The notes: generated by a model from the letters alone, not told the origin. Positions 1 to 5,775 are shown, numbered from the stretch's first letter. The stretch: 6,655 nucleotides of DNA from an uncultured Collinsella sp. (GCA_902494935.1 CABUVH010000110.1:1-6655), one strand, 5' to 3'. Made by a program: numbers and translations.

Positions 1-425
1 CATAGGGCAGGATACAATTCACGCGCATAATCGGGGGTGGCTCCCAGACGGTCCACCAGCGCCCCGAGCGTCTCCCCTTCGATGTATTCCATAACCACGT
101 TGAGCTCGTCGCCCACACGACGACAATCGACGATTCTGGGCAGGTGCTCAAAACGCCTGCCTGCCCGCTGAGCGGCAAACAGACGCTCGTATGCCCCGCC
201 GATTTGAGCCGAAGCATCGATGCGTTTACGGACAAAGGGGCCGAGCGAACCACCGCCGGTTCCTTCAAAGTACACGAGCTCGGTTGCTTCAACGGACGAG
301 CGCTTAAGTACACGCTCCACGCGATAGCTGTCGTCGCGATCGAGCGACGCCAGGTGCTCGGCAAGCGCTGCGGTCAGCTCGTCATCGGAATATGTTGGGC
401 TCTGAGTATCCATAGCCTCCATCAT
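1..425 (-). CDS. Serine/threonine protein kinase, N-terminal part (runs off the window)
   Basis: Only the first 141 or so codons are present; the 3' end lies beyond position 1. After an acidic N-terminal segment, the sequence reads as the N-lobe of a eukaryotic-like protein kinase. It has a glycine-rich stretch (EGTGGGSLGPF) followed by VRKRI, whose lysine fits the ATP-binding beta-3 lysine. A helix-like segment (YERLFAAQRAG) leads to HLPRIVDCRRVGDELNVV and then MEYIEGETL, a typical hinge between the lobes. The catalytic HRD and DFG motifs would lie outside the window, so activity cannot be judged. In-frame ATGs lie at 425, 422 and 413. A GGAGG sits only 2 bases before the one at 413, so the start is uncertain and I give the longest form. 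It follows the helix-turn-helix gene by 86 bases on the same strand, suggesting joint transcription and perhaps a signalling pair. Confidence 0.8.
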   Translation of the reverse strand, partial: MMEAMDTQSPTYSDDELTAALAEHLASLDRDDSYRVERVLKRSSVEATELVYFEGTGGGSLGPFVRKRIDASAQIGGAYERLFAAQRAGRRFEHLPRIVDCRRVGDELNVVMEYIEGETLGALVDRLGATPDYARELYPAL

Positions 426-511
426 AGCGCAGGGCGCAGACACCCCATGGCATCCGCGCCCCGTTCGTTTGCATCGTTGTTCGACAGCTCTACCGGCTCA
501 GATATCAGCCG

Positions 512-934
512 CTAACTCACCGTCTCCTCGCCAAAGCGATACAGTTCCTCGTTGACCTTTTGGAGACTGCACCCGCGATCGATGCAAAAGATGATAATCG
601 CATCGCGGCGGTCCTTGCAGTTAAGGACGCTTACCCCGGCAGCCGTCAGCGCACGGTTGGTCTCTTTGAGCGTCAGCGCCATCGCAAAGGCAATCTGCAG
701 CACCTTATTGCGACTCGGATGACGCGCACCGGTAAAGATCTGATAGCCAAAGGTCTCATTGAGATCAGCCATACGGACCACGCGCGAGCGCTCCAAGCCC
801 TTTTCCTGCAGTAGCTGCTTCAGGTAGTCCGAAAGCGACGGGGCGGCAAAGTCGTGCTCCCTGATATAGCCATCGATGTTCGGTGCATCGAGAAGCTCAT
901 TGAGCAACTCCTCGGTCAGCTTTTTATCGGACAT
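512..934 (-). CDS. XRE-like helix-turn-helix protein
   Basis: This 140-residue soluble protein has no signal peptide or membrane segment. Residues about 34-97 have the length and pattern of a Cro/C1 (XRE) type domain: YLKQLLQEKGLERSRVV, then MADLNETFGYQIFTG in the place of the recognition helix, then SRNKVLQIAFAMALTLKETNRALTAAG. The C-terminal third (KDRRDAIIIFCIDRG and VNEELYRFGEE) is a second small helical region that I cannot name. The start is well supported: a full GGAGGTGA Shine-Dalgarno (941-948) lies 6 bases before the ATG, stronger than that of the other genes here. The gene lies 32 bases after the FxLYD gene and 86 bases before the kinase, all on the same strand. DNA binding is inferred from the fold pattern. 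An alternative is a protein-binding XRE-like domain acting as partner or substrate of the kinase. Confidence 0.8.
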   Translation of the reverse strand: MSDKKLTEELLNELLDAPNIDGYIREHDFAAPSLSDYLKQLLQEKGLERSRVVRMADLNETFGYQIFTGARHPSRNKVLQIAFAMALTLKETNRALTAAGVSVLNCKDRRDAIIIFCIDRGCSLQKVNEELYRFGEETVS

Positions 935-966
935 ACGACTTCACCTCCCCCAGTGCATGCAACATG

Positions 967-1410
967 CTAGAAACCGCTTACGTCCGAACGCTCCCAGCTA
1001 GCAACCTGGTCGGGAGACACCGTACCCAGCGCCTCGAACTTCCAGGAGCCGCCCGCCTTCAGATGATTGGTGTTTGCAAGAGCCGTTCCAACCTGGTTGC
1101 CATCGGCATCATACAGAACATATTCAATCTGAATGTAGCTCTTTTCCTTGTCCGTGTTATTGGTCAGGGTGCCCGTGATCTTATAGGTAAACTGATTGGA
1201 AGTGTCTTCAGCCTCGTCAGCAATGGTATACGGTTCTTGCGGTTCTTTTTGCTCCTCAGCCTGCCGTGTCGTCTCGGCAGGTTTTGCCGAATCGCTCGCA
1301 GACGAATCGGTTGAGTTGCCGCCCATAGAGCCCACGGCACCGACAATAACCAGCACCACGATGATGCCTAGGACAATCTTGCCGATCGGCTTCTTTCCCT
1401 CTTTTGCCAT
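967..1410 (-). CDS. Membrane-anchored FxLYD-domain protein
   Basis: The product is 147 residues. A short basic N-terminus (KEGKKPIGK) precedes one hydrophobic helix at about residues 11-29, so it is probably anchored in the membrane with the rest outside. Residues about 31-60 form a Ser/Asp/Glu/Gln-rich flexible linker. Residues about 73-135 form a small beta domain with the FxLYD signature: TYKITGTLTNNT, then IQIEYVLYDADGNQVGTA, then a GGSWKFEA strand. Such domains are common in exported Gram-positive proteins and resemble immunoglobulin-like modules; no enzymatic role is known to me. There is no lipobox cysteine after the hydrophobic segment, so I favour a membrane anchor over a lipoprotein. 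The SD (AAGGA at 1417-1421, 6 bases before ATG) lies inside one arm of a long inverted repeat (see the leader at 1412-1474), which suggests control of translation. The gene ends 32 bases before the helix-turn-helix gene. Confidence 0.8.
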   Translation of the reverse strand: MAKEGKKPIGKIVLGIIVVLVIVGAVGSMGGNSTDSSASDSAKPAETTRQAEEQKEPQEPYTIADEAEDTSNQFTYKITGTLTNNTDKEKSYIQIEYVLYDADGNQVGTALANTNHLKAGGSWKFEALGTVSPDQVASWERSDVSGF

Positions 1411-1411
1411 T

Positions 1412-1474
1412 ATTCATCCTTCCTACGATCCGGCTACCGTGCCGGTACACAGCACATCGTAGGAAGGATTGAAC
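1412..1474 (-). promoter_or_regulatory. 5' leader hairpin that can bury the SD of the FxLYD gene
   Basis: A perfect 14-base inverted repeat (atccttcctacgat at 1416-1429, its complement at 1456-1469) encloses 26 bases. In the minus-strand RNA the helix extends past one bulged A by UUC/GAA plus a G-U pair, reaching two bases before the AUG. The downstream arm contains the SD AGGAAGGA, so the hairpin would block ribosome access. The 26-base top can itself fold in competing ways (TACCG-GCA-CGGTA or CCGGC-ACGGTA-GCCGG). There is no U-run after it, which argues against an intrinsic terminator. The repeat is seen directly; the regulatory role is inferred. A protein operator is an alternative. Confidence 0.6.
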
Positions 1475-1573
1475 TTGAATTCATTAGCTGAGAGCTAAGG
1501 CTGCGGTAAACGGCCAATGCAGTTATCCAAACGCCGAGCAAACGCACTGCGCGCGACCGTCTGCCGGCAGCGA

Positions 1574-1897
1574 TCAACCCACCGTGACGGATTCCCCGGT
1601 AAAGGCACTGATCATCAACAGGATAAAGAAGGCCAAATAGCTGATGCTCAGCAGGTAGGCGATGACCAAAAAGGCAATCCATCCTACATTGGTCTTACCG
1701 TCGGCGCGGCGCTGTTCACGACTGCGATAAAGCCAAATCGTCACGCCGATGGCAGTGATAAACAGCACAAGTGCTGCCGCGGCAAGCCCGGCAAGCGCAA
1801 ACATCACGCCAATGCTCACAGCAATAACCGGAAGCAGCAGCAAACCGCACCCGCATCCACCCGGACTATATACGGCAGACTGTCGGCGTCGTTCCAT
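1574..1897 (-). CDS. Small multi-spanning membrane protein of unknown function
   Basis: The product is 107 residues and highly hydrophobic. The N-terminus is basic and carries a Gly/Cys cluster (GGCGCG, residues 13-18). It is followed by a long apolar stretch at residues 19-57 that is probably two tightly spaced helices. A positively charged loop (YRSREQRRADGK, residues 57-68) comes next, then a third helix at about residues 71-98 and a short polar tail. The charged loop suggests that this side faces the cytoplasm. I do not recognise a family. The ATG at 1897 is chosen because GGAG lies 5 bases upstream; a GTG at 1903 overlapping the amidohydrolase stop would have no proper SD spacing. With the ATG start only 2 bases separate it from the amidohydrolase stop, so the two are very likely one transcript and translationally coupled. 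Confidence 0.65.
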   Translation of the reverse strand: MERRRQSAVYSPGGCGCGLLLLPVIAVSIGVMFALAGLAAAALVLFITAIGVTIWLYRSREQRRADGKTNVGWIAFLVIAYLLSISYLAFFILLMISAFTGESVTVG

Positions 1898-1899
1898 CG

Positions 1900-3087
1900 T
1901 CACTCCATCACAAGCAATCGTTTATAGACATCGAGGCCTGTGAGTAGGATTTCCTCGTCGAAGAGCATGCTATCGGTATGCAGAGCGCTTGTGGCATAGG
2001 CGGGGCAGCCATCCGAATCACTCGGGTTGTCTTGGCCCTCTGGCATACCCGTGCCCAGCAGGAAAAACACGCCCGGCAAATGGCGCTGATAGAACGCGAA
2101 ATCCTCGGCAATTAACAGCGGCTCCTCCATAAGCTGCAGCCCGGGCAAGGCAGGCGCGACGCTGGCAAATAGCTCGGGGTCGTTGTCGACCGGCGGATAG
2201 CCCTCGGCAAAGTCGAGATCGTACGTGCAGCCCGTTGCAGCGCAGGCATCGTCCAGCACGCGGCGCACGCCCTCGCGTGCCCGGTCGAACATGTCGTCTG
2301 TAAACACACGCAGGCTGCCGGCAACATGGGCCTCCCCCGCCACCGCATTGCAGACGGTGCCTGCCTGCAGCAGGCCGAACTTGCCAATGCAGGGCTCATC
2401 GGCACCCAGCTCATCCATCAGTTCGCGCTCGGCAACCAAGAACTTGGCAGCCGCCAGCGCCGCATCGTGCGACTCCTCGACCGGAACGCCATAGGTCTTA
2501 GCAATATGGATGCTCGTCCCGTGAATATGAATGTGTGTCTCACTCGAACGCGCCAGCAACGGACCGGAGCAGCTCGCCAACGTGCCGGCGGGCAGATCGG
2601 GCCACACATGGAAGCCAAAAATGCGGTCGGCCCCATAGCGCTCGAACACACCGCTCTCGCATACCGTCTTGGCACCACCGGTCGTTTCCTCGGCCGGCTG
2701 GAACACAAAGAGAACATTGCGCCTAATGGCGCCCGGATGCTCGCGAATCGTACGGTCGACATACGTCGCGGCGGCAAGCGCCATGGCCATGTGTCCGTCA
2801 TGTCCGCAAGCGTGCATCTTGCCGGGATGGGTTGAGGCAAAGGCCGCTCCCGTCGCTTCCGCGATGGGCAGCGCATCCATATCGGCGCGAATCGCCGTGG
2901 CATGCGCGGCATCAACGCCGGCGTCGAAGAAAGCACAGACGCAGCTGGGGCACGGATGGGTCACTTCGCAGGTGAGCGGTGCCAGCACGCCCTCGATATA
3001 GGCAATGGTTTGCGGAAGATCGAAATCGAGCTCCGGAATGCGATGGAGATCGCGGCGATAGCGACGGAGTTCTTGGAGCTCGGTCAT
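1900..3087 (-). CDS. M20D-family metallo-amidohydrolase (candidate N-acetyl-diaminopimelate deacetylase)
   Basis: The product is 395 residues, the usual length for M20D zinc or manganese amidohydrolases, which remove acyl groups from amino acids (hippurate hydrolases, aminoacylases, N-acetyl-L,L-diaminopimelate deacetylase). Visible motifs are RRDLHRIPEL (11-20), RADMDALP (67-74), MHACGHDGH (91-99) with metal ligands Cys94 and His96, and QPAEETTGGA (130-139) with the Glu133/Glu134 pair. GFHVWPDLPAG (158-168) carries His160, AEDFAFY is at 327-333, and ALHTDSM carries the last ligand His370. No signal peptide is seen, so it is cytoplasmic. The ATG at 3087 is chosen over a longer frame to 3171 because AAGGGA lies 6 bases upstream and conserved sequence starts here. 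It is divergent from a lysine operon containing dapH, whose pathway needs just such a deacetylase; substrate assignment rests on that context. The lid region departs from the usual GKGGHAA pattern (GTSIHIA, 190-196), so another N-acyl amino acid remains possible. Confidence 0.85.
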   Translation of the reverse strand: MTELQELRRYRRDLHRIPELDFDLPQTIAYIEGVLAPLTCEVTHPCPSCVCAFFDAGVDAAHATAIRADMDALPIAEATGAAFASTHPGKMHACGHDGHMAMALAAATYVDRTIREHPGAIRRNVLFVFQPAEETTGGAKTVCESGVFERYGADRIFGFHVWPDLPAGTLASCSGPLLARSSETHIHIHGTSIHIAKTYGVPVEESHDAALAAAKFLVAERELMDELGADEPCIGKFGLLQAGTVCNAVAGEAHVAGSLRVFTDDMFDRAREGVRRVLDDACAATGCTYDLDFAEGYPPVDNDPELFASVAPALPGLQLMEEPLLIAEDFAFYQRHLPGVFFLLGTGMPEGQDNPSDSDGCPAYATSALHTDSMLFDEEILLTGLDVYKRLLVME

Positions 3088-3180
3088 AGAGGATCCCTTC
3101 GTGAGGCACATCTGTTGCAACTTATTGTGATACAGGATTGTGGCGCACATGTTTCCAGCATATCCCTGCATTTTTTAAAC

Positions 3181-3209
3181 GTTATATACGAATACTCTTG
3201 TTTGGTAAA
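3181..3209 (-). promoter_or_regulatory. Probable promoter of the amidohydrolase operon
   Basis: On the minus strand, TTTACC (3209-3204) and TATAAC (3186-3181) are separated by exactly 17 bases. They match the vegetative -35/-10 consensus at 4 of 6 and 5 of 6 positions. Transcription would start near 3174, leaving a leader of about 87 bases before the ATG at 3087. The position fits the divergent layout. No structured leader is visible on this side. Confidence 0.5.
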
Positions 3210-3226
3210 GTGCAACGTGGTAGGGT
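3198..3226 (+). promoter_or_regulatory. Weak candidate promoter for the lysine operon
   Basis: TTGTTT (3198-3203) and TAGGGT (3221-3226) are 17 bases apart, each matching 3 of 6 consensus positions, including the first three of the -35 and positions 1, 2 and 6 of the -10. It would start RNA a few bases before the riboswitch aptamer at 3238 and would overlap the divergent promoter. The match is poor, and a start further upstream between 3115 and 3190 is equally possible. Confidence 0.25.
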
Positions 3227-3237
3227 CGTTACCACTT

Positions 3238-3394
3238 GATAGAGGCGCGGGCACGAAGAGCCGCGGGCGAGCCGGCAGGCTTTGACCCCGCGGGGAGGCG
3301 AAACCCGCCGAACTGGGTTTTTCGGGCACGAACAACCTGGTGGGCCTGCGGGAAACACCCGCAGGACTGTCTGCAGCAATGCGGGAGCGCTATC
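3238..3394 (+). promoter_or_regulatory. Lysine riboswitch aptamer (L box)
   Basis: The region follows the lysine riboswitch consensus in order: AGAGGCGC (3241-3248), GAAGAG (3255-3260), GGGGAGGCGAAA (3292-3303), GCCGAA (3307-3312), CTGGTGGGC (3337-3345), ACTGT (3366-3370) and GGGAGCGCTATC (3383-3394). The helices are visible. P1 is gatag 3238-3242 with ctatc 3390-3394. P2 is 3244-3251 with 3304-3309, and its upper part is ccgcggg 3261-3267 with cccgcgg 3287-3293. P3 is 3316-3324 with 3329-3337 (one mismatch). P4 is cctgcggg 3345-3352 with cccgcagg 3358-3365. P5 is 3371-3375 with 3380-3384, capped by a GCAA tetraloop. I could not resolve the P2-P3 loop-loop contact by eye. The position directly before lysA-dapA-dapB fits its known role of repressing lysine genes when lysine binds. 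Confidence 0.9.
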
Positions 3395-3455
3395 CGGACA
3401 TGGGGTCCACGCTATGCGGATTCGATGCGCCGATGGCGCCGTCTGGATAGCGAGG
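3388..3455 (+). promoter_or_regulatory. Riboswitch expression platform, probably translational
   Basis: The 3' strand of P1 with flanking bases (3388-3399) can pair with 3441-3452 over 12 positions, 11 Watson-Crick plus one G-U, which would destroy P1. A second copy of cgctat at 3410-3415 can instead pair with atagcg at 3447-3452. Across an A-A mismatch, cc 3407-3408 then pairs with gg 3454-3455 of the SD GAGG (3452-3455). The likely logic is that lysine stabilises P1, the second helix hides the SD and translation stops. Without lysine the 12-pair helix wins and AGG stays free. There is no U-run, so transcription termination is unlikely. A small hairpin gcgcc-gat-ggcgc (3427-3439) lies in the loop. 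Pairings are seen; the mechanism is inferred. Confidence 0.65.
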
Positions 3456-3465
3456 TTTACGGGAC

Positions 3466-5775
3466 ATGGCATTGACCCCCAACGAAGCATATGCGGCCAA
3501 ACAGCCGTTTGTGGACAAGGAAACGCTCGAGCATATCGTCGAGCAGTTCCCCACGCCGTTTCACCTATACGACGAGGCGGGCATCCGCCGCAACATGCAA
3601 GAGGTGCGCGACGCCTTTGCGTGGAACCCGGGCTTTAAGGAATACTATGCCGTCAAGGCCAACCCTAACCCGGCACTCATCTCCATCCTCAACGAATACG
3701 GCTGCGGCTGCGATTGCTCGAGCTATACCGAGCTCATGATCGCCCGCTCACTGGGTATCACCGGCCACGACATCATGTTCTCGTCCAACGACACGCCGGC
3801 GGCGGATTTTGAGCTCGCCGACAAGCTGGGCGCCATCGTCAACTTTGACGACATCAGCCATATCGAGTTCTTTGAGCGCGTCGCGGGCCCCATCCCCAAG
3901 ACGGTCAGCTGCCGTTTTAACCCGGGCGGCCTGTTCCAGCTCTCTAACGGCATTATGGACAACCCCGGCGACTCCAAGTACGGCATGACCACCGAGCAGC
4001 TCTTTGAGGCTTTCCGCATGCTCAAGGCCAAGGGCGCCGAGGACTTTGGCATCCACGCCTTCCTTGCCAGTAACACCGTCACTAACGACTACTACCCCAA
4101 GCTTGCGCGCATCCTCTTTGAGCTTGCCGTGCGCCTAGAGCGCGAGACCGGAGCACGCGTCGCCTTCATCAATCTATCCGGCGGCGTCGGCATCCCCTAC
4201 CTGCCCGAGCAGCAGGCCAACGACATTCACGCCATCGGCGAGGGAGTACACGCGGCCTACGACGAGATCTTGGTTCCCGCCGGCATGGACGATGTGGCGA
4301 TCTGCACCGAGATGGGTCGCTTTATGATGGGCCCCTACGGATGCCTGGTCACCAAGGCCATCCACGAAAAGCAGATCTACAAGGACTATATCGGCGTGGA
4401 CGCAAGCGCCGTCGACCTCATTCGTCCCGCTATGTATGGTGCCTACCACCACATTACGGTAATGGGTCAGCCGGGTGGCCCTAACAAGACCGCAACACCG
4501 GTCACGAACACGTATGACATCACGGGCAACTTGTGCGAGAACAACGATAAGTTTGCCATCGACCGCGAGCTGCCGCAGATCGACATGGGTGATGTACTCG
4601 TAATCCACGATACCGGCGCGCATGGCTACTCCATGGGCTACAACTACAACGGCCGTCTGCGCTCCGCCGAGGTATTGCTGCACCCCGACGGCTCAGCAGA
4701 TCTCATTCGTCGCGCCGAGCGCCCGGACGATTACTTTGCCACGCTCGACGTGTTGCCGTGCGGCCGTGAGCTGTTGGCCAAATCGCGTGCTGAAAGCGCC
4801 CGCCGTCGCGCCCAGGACGAACGCCTGGCCGTCGCCGCCCAATGGAACAAACGCATCCAGATCGCGGAAGCGAAGGAGAAGAACATGGATATCCGCAACC
4901 TCGTGGGTTCAATCGTCGCCCTTGTCACGCCGTTTAAAAAGGACGGCAGCGTCGACTTTGACGCGCTCGAGCGCCTTATCGATTTCCACCTGCAAAACGG
5001 CACCGACGCCATCCTCACCCTGGGCACCACCGGCGAGAGCGCCACGATGACCGATGACGAGGACAACTCCGTCGTCGCCGCCGTGGTCAAGCAGGTTGCA
5101 GGACGCGTCCCCGTCATTGCAGGCTCGGGCTCTAACTCCACGCAGACCATGCTCACCAAGTCGCTCACCTACCAAGGCCTGGGCGCCGACGGTCTGCTAC
5201 TCATTACCCCCTACTATAACAAGTCTAACGAAGAGGGTATCTACCAGCACTTTAAGACCGTAGCGGATGCCGTGGACATCCCCTGCATCCTGTACAACAT
5301 CCCCGGCCGATGCGGCTGCGGCATCAGCGAGCGCAACGTAGAGCGCCTGGCCGCGCACCCCAACATCATGGGTATCAAGGAAGCCTCGGGCAACGTCGCC
5401 TACGCGGCCAAGATCGCCCACCTGCTGTCCGACGACTTCCGCATGTACTCGGGCGAGGATGCGCTCACCGTGCCGCTCATGAGCCTGGGCGCCTCGGGCA
5501 CCATCAGCGTGTGGGCCGATGTTCAGCCGCAGCTCGTGCATGACATGTGCCGCGCCTATCTGGATGGTGACGTGGCACGTGCCCGCGATATCCAAATTGC
5601 CGGCCAGCCGCTCATCAATGCACTCTTTAGTGAGGTCAATCCCATCCCCGTTAAAGAAGCACTCGCCCAGATGGGTATGATCGAGGCAAACTACCGCATG
5701 CCGCTGTGCCCCATGGCCAACGACACGCGCGCCGCACTTACCGACGCTCTGAAGGGAGCTGGTCTGCTTGATTAA
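3466..5775 (+). CDS. lysA-dapA: LysA-DapA joined open frame: diaminopimelate decarboxylase fused to dihydrodipicolinate synthase
   Basis: This is a 769-codon frame with no internal stop. Residues 1 to about 430 are a PLP-dependent, alanine-racemase-fold decarboxylase that turns meso-diaminopimelate into lysine plus CO2. It shows YYAVKANPNP with the PLP lysine Lys64, HAFLAS (197-202) where HIGSQ is usual, the glycine loop LSGGVGIPY (237-245), EMGRF (282-286) where EPGR is usual, CENND (357-361) with the active-site cysteine, and HGYSMGYNYNGRLRSAEVL (386-404). Residues about 431-473 are a charged, probably helical linker rich in Ala, Arg, Lys and Glu. Residues 474-769 are a full-length DapA (described in its own entry). 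The SD is GAGG, 10 bases before the ATG. A single polypeptide would join the first committed and last steps of the branch. Alternatively, two proteins are made using the internal start at 4885, or a stop was lost through a sequencing error. The LysA family call is firm; the physical fusion is less so. Confidence 0.8.
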   Translation: MALTPNEAYAAKQPFVDKETLEHIVEQFPTPFHLYDEAGIRRNMQEVRDAFAWNPGFKEYYAVKANPNPALISILNEYGCGCDCSSYTELMIARSLGITGHDIMFSSNDTPAADFELADKLGAIVNFDDISHIEFFERVAGPIPKTVSCRFNPGGLFQLSNGIMDNPGDSKYGMTTEQLFEAFRMLKAKGAEDFGIHAFLASNTVTNDYYPKLARILFELAVRLERETGARVAFINLSGGVGIPYLPEQQANDIHAIGEGVHAAYDEILVPAGMDDVAICTEMGRFMMGPYGCLVTKAIHEKQIYKDYIGVDASAVDLIRPAMYGAYHHITVMGQPGGPNKTATPVTNTYDITGNLCENNDKFAIDRELPQIDMGDVLVIHDTGAHGYSMGYNYNGRLRSAEVLLHPDGSADLIRRAERPDDYFATLDVLPCGRELLAKSRAESARRRAQDERLAVAAQWNKRIQIAEAKEKNMDIRNLVGSIVALVTPFKKDGSVDFDALERLIDFHLQNGTDAILTLGTTGESATMTDDEDNSVVAAVVKQVAGRVPVIAGSGSNSTQTMLTKSLTYQGLGADGLLLITPYYNKSNEEGIYQHFKTVADAVDIPCILYNIPGRCGCGISERNVERLAAHPNIMGIKEASGNVAYAAKIAHLLSDDFRMYSGEDALTVPLMSLGASGTISVWADVQPQLVHDMCRAYLDGDVARARDIQIAGQPLINALFSEVNPIPVKEALAQMGMIEANYRMPLCPMANDTRAALTDALKGAGLLD
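4885..5775 (+). CDS. dapA: 4-hydroxy-tetrahydrodipicolinate synthase (DapA part, with its own internal start)
   Basis: DapA condenses pyruvate with aspartate semialdehyde, the first committed step to diaminopimelate and lysine. The part from this ATG is 296 residues, the normal full length of the family. Seen in it are GSIVALVTPF (8-17), GTTGES (47-52, the pyruvate-binding threonines), ITPYYNK (107-113), YNIPGR (137-142, with the catalytic tyrosine and substrate-binding arginine), GIKEASG (163-169) with the Schiff-base lysine Lys165, and GTISVWAD (205-212). All key catalytic residues are present. AAGGAG lies 7 bases before the ATG, within codons of the upstream LysA frame, so a free DapA can be made whether or not the joined product is. 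The gene ends by overlapping dapB. This entry is an alternative or additional product of the 3466-5775 frame. Confidence 0.8.
   Translation: MDIRNLVGSIVALVTPFKKDGSVDFDALERLIDFHLQNGTDAILTLGTTGESATMTDDEDNSVVAAVVKQVAGRVPVIAGSGSNSTQTMLTKSLTYQGLGADGLLLITPYYNKSNEEGIYQHFKTVADAVDIPCILYNIPGRCGCGISERNVERLAAHPNIMGIKEASGNVAYAAKIAHLLSDDFRMYSGEDALTVPLMSLGASGTISVWADVQPQLVHDMCRAYLDGDVARARDIQIAGQPLINALFSEVNPIPVKEALAQMGMIEANYRMPLCPMANDTRAALTDALKGAGLLD

Noticed and set aside
144..515. Plus-strand open frame of 123 codons opposite the kinase start
   Set aside because: It is antisense to the kinase N-lobe, lacks an SD and has no domain-like pattern.
955..967. Small hairpin gcatg-caa-catgc between the FxLYD stop and the next SD, considered as a terminator
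   Set aside because: It has only five pairs and no T-run on either strand; the genes on both sides are close and co-directional.
1484..1498. Hairpin ttagct-gag-agctaa upstream of the FxLYD leader
   Set aside because: A six-pair stem without a T-run is too weak to call a terminator, and no link to the larger repeat at 1412-1474 is visible.
1561..1570. Perfect palindrome ctgccggcag after the small membrane protein stop
   Set aside because: Short palindromes of this kind are common in GC-rich DNA; it has no T-run and no sign of being an operator.
3088..3171. A longer start for the amidohydrolase, adding 28 residues
   Set aside because: The extra segment has no family similarity, would include the probable leader, and ATG 3087 has an SD at good spacing and begins where conserved sequence begins.
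3282..3638. Plus-strand frame of 118 codons across the riboswitch and lysA start
   Set aside because: It runs through the structured aptamer in a different frame from lysA, so it is a chance frame in GC-rich RNA-coding sequence.
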